In this document: one piece after another, positions 8,492 through 15,880 of the stretch
Layout: each line of letters opens with the position of its first letter
Position numbering within the stretch: the first letter of the stretch is position 1
Source: a virus
Reading direction: 5' to 3' (one strand)
DNA: 23,517 nucleotides
IMG/VR virus record: IMGVR_UViG_3300008266_001103
Location: 1 to 23,517 of that record
The notes under the pieces: generated by a model
Told to the model about the DNA's origin: nothing
Seen by the model: the letters and a program-made list of their open reading frames with translations, nothing else
Databases searched by the model: none
Translations under genes and position numbers: made by a program

Positions 8492-9092
8492 TTAAGCAGG
8501 CAGTAAGCGGTCGGTCTTCACAGCGGGGGCTTGGTTTGTCTTGCCCGTCCGCGCCTTCCGCACTCGTGCCATCATGTCGTAGAGTTTCTTTGCTCCAGCC
8601 TTGGTGGAGCCGTTACCAAGATGCGATACCACATCAGCAGGGATTACGAACTCGCCATCAGCCAACGCAGCACGTTGTACTCCCTTGCCACGGATCACGG
8701 CAGGGATGTCATCGGACATACCGTCACCCGGCCCATCAAGCAGTTTACCACCCGCCTGATACTCACCGGGCATACCGCCACCTGCGAAGCCGAAGTTGTA
8801 GTCCTCGCCCACGGCACCGCCGTAGTTGAACGCTTTGCCCGTCTTCGGAGTCCGCTTACGCGGACGCGGCTCTTCCTCTTCCTCATCGATGATGCGAGGC
8901 ATATACGGAGTCGGTTCCGGCTCGCTGAACGGAGTTCTCGGAGGAGGCAAAGACTCTGTAGGCCAAATCTCCTCCCGCTCAGGCGGGGGAGTAATGCTAT
9001 CCGGAGTCGGAACGACCTTCGGCTGCGGCGGCGGAGCCGGGGGTGCAGGTTCCTCATCGATGATGCGGGGCATATACGGAGAGTTCTGAACT
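8492..9092 (-). CDS. C-terminal segment (third frame) of a frame-broken ~1140-residue virion protein
   Basis: This frame opens after TGA at 9094-9092 and ends at TAA 8494-8492. Its first ATG is at 9073, but that ATG lies inside a conserved-looking PYMPRIIDEE segment that recurs 57 residues later, and no good ribosome binding site precedes it. It is therefore more likely the continuation of the protein encoded upstream than a separate gene. It contains a proline/glutamate linker, GGAVGEDY, FAGGGMPGEY, then KLLDGPGDGMSDDIPAVI and a region (DGEFVIPADVVSHLGNGS, KAGAKKLYDMM) that is a familiar C-terminal signature of large internal proteins in aquatic metagenomic phages. The preceding frame continues to 8695 only as arginine-rich nonsense. 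Some pipelines would call 8492-9073 as a stand-alone 193-residue gene. Confidence 0.75.
8880..8910. repeat. 31 bp direct repeat, copy 1
   Basis: The 31-base block beginning TCCTCATCGATGATGCG recurs at 9051-9081 with one mismatch. On the minus strand both copies encode PYMPRIIDEE. The copies are 171 bases apart, a multiple of three. Confidence 0.92.
9051..9081. repeat. 31 bp direct repeat, copy 2
   Basis: This is the partner of 8880-8910, differing at one base. Its upstream edge (on the coding strand) coincides with the place where the reading frame changes between the second and third segments of the large virion protein. Confidence 0.92.
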
Positions 9093-10508
9093 CATCACGT
9101 CCGATACCCCGGAAAGCGTCAGGTCGGCCTTGGAAGCCCGCAGGCATCTGACCCTGCATCTGCATATCAGACGGCGGCGTACCTGCGTAAGTAGGCTTCT
9201 CGCTCACGATCTTGAACTTCTTGTCGCCCTTGACCTGCGCGTTGCTGATCGGAGCGCCGCGCATAAAGTTGTAGACCATGTCGGTCATCATGAAGTCTTG
9301 GATTTTACGGGCATCCTCGTTCTTCGGACCCGGACCCATCTCACTCAGCCACGGCTGTACAACCTTTTCGTAGATGGTGGAAGCATCGGCTCCCTTGTCT
9401 ACCTTACCTTCCTTGACCGCGTTGTTGATGACCTGCGTCATGTCGTACACGAAGTCTTCGTTGCCCGTTCGACCGTACTTGGCCTGACCGGGGAACTCGT
9501 TCTTGTTCGTACGGAAGAAGTTGATGAAGCCCTGCGCAAGTTCTTCAGGCGGCGCTTTACCAAACCCGCGCCCCTGATCGACCGCCTTCCAGTAGTTTTC
9601 CAGAGCCTTGTCACCGTACTCCTTGGTGTTGACCATCGAAGAGCCAAGTGCAGCAACAGCAGCAGCAGCAAGACCGATAGGACCCAACGCCGCAAGTCCG
9701 CTATACCCCATCAGGCTTGCCGCACCAGTTGCTGCGCCAAACCCACCCAAGGCAGACTGAACTTCATTACCCTTGCGGATACCTTCATAGGCTTGATGTA
9801 GGCCAAGCGCGGTCTGAAGGCCGGGGATGATCGCAGCCTTGCCAGTAAGAGGCGCACCTTTCTCAAGGCCGAAAATGCCCGTACTTGTACCGCTAGCCCC
9901 GCCCGCACCAGCCGCACCGCCCGCACCCGCACCAGCCGCACCGCCCGCACCAGCCCTAGCAGAGTTAGCAACACTAGAGCCTATAGCATCCCCAACGGTT
10001 TCAATTCCTTCAATCAAAACTTGACCAGTTCTACCAGCAGTCGGTAAAAGCATAGCGCCGCCACCCATAACTCCCGCACCGATTGCAGCGGGCATGGATG
10101 TGCTAGAAGTTCTGTAGTCCGGACGCGATTCAGGCGCGTTAGGGTCGTTGTTCAATCCTTCTTCATCGATTGTAACTTTTCCAGTCCGACCAGAGGGCGG
10201 CACAAGACTAGCCACGCCACTAGCAGCGCTGATAGCAGCGGGAGCAACATTCGTAGCAGGGACTTTTGTTACTTCTACAGGTCTGTTCCCAATCTCAGCA
10301 CGTTCGTCAGTAGCAAGTTTGTCTTTAATGACGTCAACGCCCTTACCGATTCCTCTGTTGATGAGGTCATTTGCGATGATGCCGCCTACAACACTACCCG
10401 CGCCGCCACCGCCGCCACCGCCGCCACCGCCACCGCCACCCGTAGACGGACCGGGAACATACGGCTCATTCGTGCCACCCAGACCCTGACCGCCCGGATA
10501 GGCAAAGT
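9080..10508 (-). CDS. Middle segment (second frame) of a frame-broken ~1140-residue virion protein
   Basis: The frame opens after TGA 10512-10510, has no ATG before about 10215, and only offers an internal GTG at 10215 without a convincing ribosome binding site. It begins sensibly at FAYPGGQGLGGTNEPYVPGP, then thirteen glycines, then a mixed region, alanine/glycine repeats near 9895-9960, and a hydrophobic segment (AALGPIGLAAAAVAALGSSM). After that comes a better-ordered domain with NYWKAVDQGRGFG, GFINFFRTNKNEFPGQ and WLSEMGPGPKNEDARKIQDF. Around 9092-9080 meaningful coding passes to the next frame; the open frame runs on to 8695 as low-quality sequence. Together with its neighbours it most simply forms one ejection-type protein. 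It could instead be a genuinely split set of genes. Confidence 0.72.
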
Positions 10509-11912
10509 CTCAGGGTTCTTTGCGCGGCGATTTAGGTCTTCGATGTACGCACGAGTCGCTGCAACGTTGGGATCAGCCACAGGATTGGTGAAGTACGGGC
10601 TGAACGGAGTCTTAGGAGGCGGGGGTAGCAATACGTTACCGCCCGGATCGCCGTGAGGCGGTTGAATGCTTCGCCGCAAAGTTTCTATGTCCCAAGACGG
10701 CATAGTTAAGAAATTTCCGCCCGGATCGCGGTTAGGGTCTACAAAACCGCCATCAGCAAAACGTTCTTCTCCTGTGTACGGATCAACGGGGACGCTATAT
10801 CCCGAAAACATCTCTCGGCTCTGCGGTGCGCTGAGAGAGGAAGAACTCGGCACCGTGCCAGAAAGCGGGTAAGTGTTGTTGTTGGCAGGGTACTGCTTGG
10901 TCTGGTACGGAAGAACGCGGGAAGAATCGACATCGCCGCCATTTGCATAGCCCGGAGCCAACGCGAACGGATCAAACGGCACCAAGCCCTTCGGGGTACG
11001 CTTGTAGTACTTACCCGGCAACTGATACGGCTGATCACGCCCCGTACCGTAGAGCGGGTTGAACTCACCGGGGATGTAGACGTAGTCCTCGCCCAGCGCC
11101 CCACCAGTCGGGACTTTAGGCGGCTCAGGGGTCATGGCGTTGAGCGCACCCATGAAAGTGAGGTTCTTGGACATATTCTGCATAAACGGAGACTTGAACC
11201 CGCCACCCAAGGCTTCACCAAACGCCGTGCGAGACTCAGGCGAAGTGAACAAACTCTTGATGCCGCCCATGACGGAGGGCTGTTGAAGAGTAGGAAGTTT
11301 GTTGGTAGCAACTTCTGCGAGAGGGTTGACACTCAATCCCGGAAGAGCCTTACCAGCAAGAGGGTCAGTAAGTTCTTTGATTTTAGACGTTGCCAACTGC
11401 GGGGCGCTTGTCGTGCCTCCGACTTGTTCAGCAATTTTAGGAAGTTCCTGAAGTTTTTTCAGTTCCTCAGCCCCGATTGCCGGGGCTTGAGATGCAGCAG
11501 CATTCGCAGCAGCCGATGCCGCTCTCAACGACTGGGTGATGTTCGCACCGCTGTATGCGCCAAGGCCCGCTTCAAGACCCTTCTTGAGGTCGCCCTCGAT
11601 GAGCGCGGTAGCGCCGCCGACCAGCAGTCCCGTACCCAACGTGGCGTTGCCGAACCCGATGGTCTTGGCGAGCGATCCAAGACCGGGGATGCTAGGCACC
11701 ACCGCGCCGATGATGGTCGGCAGGATCTTCTTGAGGATGTTGGCCTCGTAGAGTCCGGTCTGCGGATTGATGGTCAGACTGCCGCCGTGGGCCAGCGCAA
11801 GAGCCTGAAGACCCTTGACCTCTTCGGGGGCCATGTGGACAAGCATGGAGTCACCACGCCGACCACGCGAAGCGAGGGTAGACGCTATTCCAGATTCAGG
11901 GGCACGATACAT
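10386..11912 (-). CDS. N-terminal segment (first frame) of a frame-broken ~1140-residue virion protein
   Basis: The start is ATG 11912, one base after the TAG of the C1q-like gene, with AGGAG about eight bases upstream. Residues 21-27 (DSMLVHM) and 41-50 (AHGGSLTINP) form an N-terminal signature I know from internal virion proteins of aquatic metagenomic phages. Residues about 55-115 are a long hydrophobic, glycine-rich segment (LPTIIGAVVPSIPGLGSL) suggestive of membrane insertion. GGALGEDY near 270 resembles GGAVGEDY in the third segment, and YANGGDV and RFADGGFV are ADGG-type motifs. Sensible coding stops near 10505 (AKNPET); the remaining residues to the stop at 10386 are an arginine/valine artefact of reading a poly-glycine tract out of frame. 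Likely a membrane-active ejection protein, by inference. Confidence 0.8.
   Translation of the reverse strand: MYRAPESGIASTLASRGRRGDSMLVHMAPEEVKGLQALALAHGGSLTINPQTGLYEANILKKILPTIIGAVVPSIPGLGSLAKTIGFGNATLGTGLLVGGATALIEGDLKKGLEAGLGAYSGANITQSLRAASAAANAAASQAPAIGAEELKKLQELPKIAEQVGGTTSAPQLATSKIKELTDPLAGKALPGLSVNPLAEVATNKLPTLQQPSVMGGIKSLFTSPESRTAFGEALGGGFKSPFMQNMSKNLTFMGALNAMTPEPPKVPTGGALGEDYVYIPGEFNPLYGTGRDQPYQLPGKYYKRTPKGLVPFDPFALAPGYANGGDVDSSRVLPYQTKQYPANNNTYPLSGTVPSSSSLSAPQSREMFSGYSVPVDPYTGEERFADGGFVDPNRDPGGNFLTMPSWDIETLRRSIQPPHGDPGGNVLLPPPPKTPFSPYFTNPVADPNVAATRAYIEDLNRRAKNPETLPIRAVRVWVARMSRMFPVRLRVAVAVAAVAAVAARVVL
10402..10440 (-). repeat. GGT/GGC tract coding for thirteen glycines
   Basis: Thirteen consecutive GGT or GGC codons on the minus strand form a poly-glycine hinge in the second frame of the large virion protein. 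Read in the first frame the same bases give a valine/alanine string ending at 10386, which marks that tail as out of frame. Confidence 0.9.
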
Positions 11913-11913
11913 A

Positions 11914-12513
11914 CTACGCTCCTAGGCCAGACATCCAAGTCACCGTCACGATGACTGAAGGAATCTCAGGGATATTGCCAGACGCAGGAGCAGCCAATAG
12001 CACTACATCGGTGCTAGGGGACTCCCATGCGATCTCTATATAATCATTCTGTTTGAGGGTCAATAGCCAGTTCCATGCAGCGACTTTCTCGTCGTTGTTG
12101 CCGGAAATGATCATCTTGGTAGCCGAATGGGGGAGGTTCTCACCGTTGACGCGGAGCCAGATATAGCAGGTCGCGCTACCGCCTCCCGTCTTGTCCAACT
12201 GGGCCGAGAACTGGACGTTGTACACACCTGTCTGCGACACGTAGATCCGGTCACTATCACGCCTGATGGCGAACTGGGTCACCCCGTTCACCTCGTAGAC
12301 GTTGTTGAACTGCATCAAATTGACCGCGCTAGCCACCGGGTTTGTCTGCGTAGTCGTGTCGTAGAACGACCCATGAGGCAACGGCGAGTTGACCTTGTTC
12401 GTCAGCGCGATGAAGAAGAGCCGCAGCACGTTGGCGAACTGGTCGTGGTACCGACCGTCATACTGGTTCGGCGCATTCGGCAAGTTCGGCGGGACGATGT
12501 TCAAAGCGGGCAT
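11914..12513 (-). CDS. C1q/TNF-like jelly-roll virion protein
   Basis: The 199-residue protein starts at ATG 12513 (MPALNIVPPNLPNAPNQYD), chosen because it forms a TGATG overlap with the preceding stop and has GGGAG just upstream; a start at 12564 would run 51 bases back into the upstream gene. The second half has the strand pattern of C1q/TNF-like domains: DRIYVSQTGVYNVQFSAQ, then YIWLRVNGENLPHS, a loop, WNWLLTLKQNDYIEIAWES and a final strand VIVTVTWM. Such domains occur in phage tail and head decoration proteins and usually trimerise. It sits between the large modular tail protein and the ejection proteins, so a tail-tip or decoration role is plausible. The fold assignment is by pattern only. 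Confidence 0.85.
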   Translation of the reverse strand: MPALNIVPPNLPNAPNQYDGRYHDQFANVLRLFFIALTNKVNSPLPHGSFYDTTTQTNPVASAVNLMQFNNVYEVNGVTQFAIRRDSDRIYVSQTGVYNVQFSAQLDKTGGGSATCYIWLRVNGENLPHSATKMIISGNNDEKVAAWNWLLTLKQNDYIEIAWESPSTDVVLLAAPASGNIPEIPSVIVTVTWMSGLGA

Positions 12514-14804
12514 CAGCGTCTCCCATCCGGACGGACATCGATACGCATTGAACCCATCTGCCACGCTACGCCAAGCGCCGTGGACTCGATCCGGAATGCC
12601 ATCTGCCTACCCCGGATGCGGGTGTAGACCTGCCCGGTGTATTGCTGGATCGGTATGGTCGTCGTGCGGGTCACCGTTGGCATATCGGCAGCGTCATAGT
12701 TGGACCCCGAGTTCTGCCGGGGCTTGACCGTCAAGACGACCTGCGGGTTGTTCGCCGTCGAACCGATGAAGTTCACGTCAGGCACGATACGCCAGACATA
12801 CCCGAAAGTGTGTCCGTCTTGGATGTCGAAGTCCGACGATTCAGCATACGCCTCGATAGCGCGTGGCGTAGCGGTAGACAGATCGTCGTTGCCAAACTCA
12901 TGCACCACGACCTGATTCGGGATGACAAAAGGTGCAGGTGTGTATGCAGTATGAGACGCTGCCGTGGTTCCGTTGACCCCTCGGATACAGCCTGTCAGAG
13001 TGTTACTGTTCTTACCGCTATAGGTGATCTGCTCGGAATCGATGGTGATGGTCCCTGCATTCGGATATGTCGAAGCGTCCGTCAGCGAGATCGTGGCGAT
13101 GCTGGAGTTGATGTCGGACGACAGATACGACGTCTGGATGCTGAACACCGCAATCGGGTAGTTCCGCTGGGTGTGGTCCGCCCACGCAGTACGCACAAGC
13201 GTGCCGTAGTACCACGTCTTTTCCAGATAATTGTAGACCACATAGCGGTCGTTTACGGTGCTTGTAGCAGACGGGTAGCACCACCAGATTTCGTTGAACC
13301 CCTCATTGGCACCCGCAACGACCTGACCCATCTGGTCGAAATTGATATCGCTGAAGATGTACTGACGCAGGGTGCAGGGCAGCGTCTCGACGCGGCCTGA
13401 ATACACGAAGAACTTGTCCCGCCCCATCCAGTAGACGACGTTGTTCACAGTCATCACGGCGTTCTGGGACGAGATGGTCACATCATGGTCAAGCGGATTG
13501 AACGACCAGACGAACGGCGGACCGACATACTGCATGGAGAAAAGCGCAGTATCGGTCCAGATGAGGATCTCCTGACGGGTGTTGGTAGCCGTCACGATGT
13601 AGGAACCGTGCGAGAGTTTGGTCTCACCGGACTGGTTCGTGGTCTCCGGCACCCACTCGTAGGCGTTGCCCTGATCTGCCCAACGGACGAGAAGCGGGTC
13701 GAATGCCGTGTTGAAGTTCGTAGGGTCGTAGGGCGTAGAGCCACAAGCGATGATGAAATCGTTGGTCGGAGAGTCGATGATGACGTTGACCTTGTTCGGG
13801 ATGTGCTGCCCAGCAAAACTGAAATCGACCGGAGTGTTCGACAAGGATGAAGTGGTGGCGATGGAGATAGGCACCGAAGCGCTGCCGTCCCAAGCCGTGG
13901 TGACATACGCTCCTGCGGGGATCCCGGTACCCGTCACGATTGCGCCCGTGTTGATGCCCGAAGTGTCCGATACCGTGAGGGTTGTCACGCCCGAGCCAGC
14001 GGTCGCCGTGGTGCCGAACTTGATGGCTGCATTGGCCTTCGCTTCAAGCGTAACAGCCTTGTTCCAGTTACCGACGTCCAGCGTCCAGAAATAGATCTCG
14101 CCGCCCCGCTCCGCGAAGATGAGGTCGTCGTTGTAGTTGAACATCGACCAGAGCCGCATATTCACGCCGACACCGGAGACAGAACCCCAGCCGCCAGCAC
14201 CCCACGGCGGACCGCCCCAACCCACACCAGAACTGTAAAGCGCATTGTCTGCGTTGATGTCGAAGGAGGCGATCACAACTGAGCCACCGCCTGTGGTCGT
14301 TGCGTTGGCAGGGGTGGAAGTGTAGATGGTGAAACTGTTCGCGTCAGGTACGGTCTGGATCTCGTACGCACCGTTCAAGGTCAGTCCAGCCACCGCTGTC
14401 GCGCCAGAGAAAGTGACATAGGTACCGCGAGTAGCCCCGTGGTTCGACGCGGTGACCGTGACGATCTTGCTGCCATTGGTCGTGGCAAAGGGGGCAGCGC
14501 CCAGAGCCAGAGTGCTACCGAGCGGCGTGATGTCGTAGTAGATCCCGCCCATCTCGACGTAGAACTTCTGGTTCGTCCCCATGCCAAGCAGGTTCTGGCC
14601 GAGCGTGGTCACCCAGTTCCAGACGTTGCGGCACACACCTTTGAAGGTGCTGCCCTCGGCATTCAGCCCCTGCCAGCCGCCGATCTTCTCAGCAAAACCT
14701 GAGCGCCACCGTACCTTGTCGCAGGCGTAGTACCCGCCTTCGTTGGCATACGATGTCGATTCCCGGTTTACACCGGGACGCAACTCAAGTTTTTGAAGGG
14801 GCAT
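12513..14804 (-). CDS. Large modular tail/hub structural protein (stabilisation-protein-like)
   Basis: This 763-residue protein starts at ATG 14804 with GGAGAG upstream, overlapping the end of the endolysin gene by 20 bases. The N-terminus (LRPGVNRES, EGGYYACDKVRWRSGFAEKI) and the repeated blocks with tryptophan, aspartate and glycine resemble a family of aquatic phage tail proteins sometimes called phage stabilisation proteins; a beta-propeller-like core is plausible. Three embedded modules look like mobile tail domains: about 105-170 (GSKIVTVTASNHGATRGTYV), about 255-330 (GSGVTTLTVSDTSGINTGAI), and about 575-630 (STYPNAGTITIDSEQITYSG then LTGCIRGVNGTTAASHTA). The C-terminal region has a GHTFGYVWRIVPDVNF and RGRQMAFRIES pattern. 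It follows the lysis genes but belongs to virion assembly. Exact location in the tail is unknown. Confidence 0.87.
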   Translation of the reverse strand: MPLQKLELRPGVNRESTSYANEGGYYACDKVRWRSGFAEKIGGWQGLNAEGSTFKGVCRNVWNWVTTLGQNLLGMGTNQKFYVEMGGIYYDITPLGSTLALGAAPFATTNGSKIVTVTASNHGATRGTYVTFSGATAVAGLTLNGAYEIQTVPDANSFTIYTSTPANATTTGGGSVVIASFDINADNALYSSGVGWGGPPWGAGGWGSVSGVGVNMRLWSMFNYNDDLIFAERGGEIYFWTLDVGNWNKAVTLEAKANAAIKFGTTATAGSGVTTLTVSDTSGINTGAIVTGTGIPAGAYVTTAWDGSASVPISIATTSSLSNTPVDFSFAGQHIPNKVNVIIDSPTNDFIIACGSTPYDPTNFNTAFDPLLVRWADQGNAYEWVPETTNQSGETKLSHGSYIVTATNTRQEILIWTDTALFSMQYVGPPFVWSFNPLDHDVTISSQNAVMTVNNVVYWMGRDKFFVYSGRVETLPCTLRQYIFSDINFDQMGQVVAGANEGFNEIWWCYPSATSTVNDRYVVYNYLEKTWYYGTLVRTAWADHTQRNYPIAVFSIQTSYLSSDINSSIATISLTDASTYPNAGTITIDSEQITYSGKNSNTLTGCIRGVNGTTAASHTAYTPAPFVIPNQVVVHEFGNDDLSTATPRAIEAYAESSDFDIQDGHTFGYVWRIVPDVNFIGSTANNPQVVLTVKPRQNSGSNYDAADMPTVTRTTTIPIQQYTGQVYTRIRGRQMAFRIESTALGVAWQMGSMRIDVRPDGRR

Positions 14805-15168
14805 CCGTCACTCTCCGCCACTCAGGCTTGCCAATACCGCGAGAGAAGTGCGGAGTATCCACCAGACGGACTCCGTTGCCGCCCCATGAGTTCAAGGGAT
14901 GGAGCGATTCCCAGTACGCCCCGAGGGGGGCGAGAACGCCCTTATCGTAGCACAACTTCCCGTCCTTGAAGAAGTTGAAGTCGATGGCGCGACGGGAGAG
15001 ATGCAGGCTGTTCATGGTCCGGCTGCGACCCGCCTTGATGTGGATCTGCTGCTGCTCCGGGGTCCGGTAAAGTTCTCCCCCTGTGACGAGGAAGCCCATC
15101 TCCCGCGCCTTCTGGATGAGAAGGGCGACATCTTGCAGAAAGTCTGCCTGTTCTTCGACGTTGCTCAC
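14785..15168 (-). CDS. Endolysin, M15-type zinc D,D-/L,D-peptidase
   Basis: The 127-residue protein starts with GTG at 15168, overlapping the holin stop as GTGA, with AAGGAG nine bases upstream. It has the layout of VanY/M15_4 peptidases that cut cell-wall peptide cross-links: RTPEQQQIHIKAGRSRTMNS before the first zinc ligand, SLHLSRRAIDFNFF giving H56 and D63, GAYWESL, and a C-terminal DTPHF giving the probable catalytic acid/base D104 and third ligand H107. Many relatives read GGxFxDxxHFE here; this one has GGNGVRLVDTPHF, a small variation with the ligands kept. There is no signal peptide, so export depends on the adjacent holin. Activity is inferred from the intact motif set. Confidence 0.9.
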   Translation of the reverse strand: MSNVEEQADFLQDVALLIQKAREMGFLVTGGELYRTPEQQQIHIKAGRSRTMNSLHLSRRAIDFNFFKDGKLCYDKGVLAPLGAYWESLHPLNSWGGNGVRLVDTPHFSRGIGKPEWRRVTDAPSKT

Positions 15169-15707
15169 TTCATCATCTCCTTGATCTGGTCGGACTTGTC
15201 CCGGCTACCCTGCGACGAGCCGAAGTAGTACGAGATGATCTGGGTAGCGATGGCCGACAGGACGCCCAAGATGTAGATGAGAATGTCCTTGCGGGTCGGT
15301 TCCACAGGCTGATCATCGAACATCACGATGCCGAACAGACCGAAGGTCATCAGGAGAAGGGACAGCGCGAGAACGGGGGTCACGATCTTGTTGAGCAAGG
15401 GGGCTTTCTCAGAAGTGGAGATCTGTACCTCCCGCTCCCGCGCTGAATTCACATCCTTCATGTACAACTCAAGTTCGGCCAAGCCCAACTTGTTCTCTTC
15501 GATCTTGAGTCGGAGCAGTTCCTCTTCATGCTCCATCTCTGCGGACTTCAACCGGATGATCTCGTCAGCCGTCATGTCCGGCTTAAGTTCGACACCCAGT
15601 TTCTTCTCTACATACCCCTTGCCCTTGGCAAGGACGGCGTTGGCCACCAGCCCCAGCCCATTGGCAAGGAGCGGCTTCAGAAGTTCAAGGACTGCTGCTT
15701 GGATCAT
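15165..15707 (-). CDS. Holin, GTA-type three-segment family
   Basis: The 180-residue protein starts at ATG 15707, overlapping the upstream 57-residue gene as ATGA, and ends overlapping the endolysin start as GTGA. It has a hydrophobic/amphipathic N-terminus (about 1-26), a long charged helical section (about 45-95) and two clear membrane segments at about 108-130 and 141-163, followed by a charged tail (DKSDQIKEMMK). The section ISTSEKAPLLNKIVTPVLAL is typical of the holin family known from gene transfer agents (GTA_holin_3TM). It would form inner-membrane lesions that release the endolysin. The immediate endolysin neighbour supports this. Confidence 0.87.
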   Translation of the reverse strand: MIQAAVLELLKPLLANGLGLVANAVLAKGKGYVEKKLGVELKPDMTADEIIRLKSAEMEHEEELLRLKIEENKLGLAELELYMKDVNSAREREVQISTSEKAPLLNKIVTPVLALSLLLMTFGLFGIVMFDDQPVEPTRKDILIYILGVLSAIATQIISYYFGSSQGSRDKSDQIKEMMK

Positions 15708-15877
15708 AGTGAGAATCCTACACTTTGTTCAGGAGGACGGATGGTGTTGTTGAACGGCGGGATGACAACGCTCCAATAAGTATAAGTGCTTGGATTAAGT
15801 CCGTTAACAATTAAAATACTTTGCGACCGTGGCTCGGCAGGTGGCGTGGCAAGTTGAAAAGCAGGAATCATAGCCAT
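15704..15877 (-). CDS. Small conserved-looking 57-residue phage protein
   Basis: ATG 15877 opens a 57-codon frame ending in TGA 15706-15704, which overlaps the holin ATG as ATGA. A GGGAG site lies six bases upstream, inside the last codons of the previous gene. The product (MAMIPAFQLATPPAEPR..., then TYTYWSVVIPPFNNTIRPP) is proline-rich, with no membrane segment or cysteine. It fills exactly the only interval between tail genes and holin, so it is very likely real although short. Its pattern of short beta-like stretches suggests a virion component or a lysis accessory; I do not recognise a family. Confidence 0.75.
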   Translation of the reverse strand: MAMIPAFQLATPPAEPRSQSILIVNGLNPSTYTYWSVVIPPFNNTIRPPEQSVGFSL

Positions 15878-15880
15878 GAT

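Noticed and set aside
8695-9072. C-terminal extension of the second-frame segment down to 8695
   Set aside because: The arginine/leucine-rich sequence is typical of an out-of-frame reading, while the alternate frame gives a recognised virion C-terminus.
10386-10500. Valine/alanine-rich tail as a real C-terminus of the first segment
   Set aside because: It is the shifted reading of a poly-glycine GGT/GGC tract that makes better sense in the second frame.
10500-10515. Canonical programmed -1 frameshift
   Set aside because: No X XXY YYZ heptamer lies between the upstream TGA of the new frame and the shift; only a weak T TTG is available, and the second break has none at all.
12514-12564. Upstream start extending the C1q-like protein to 216 residues
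   Set aside because: It would overlap the previous gene by 51 bases and the added residues look unrelated; ATG 12513 has GGGAG and the same TGATG junction used elsewhere in the window.
12642-13400. Plus-strand open frame of 252 codons opposite the large tail protein
   Set aside because: Composition is that of a shadow frame and it has no ribosome binding site or recognisable motif.
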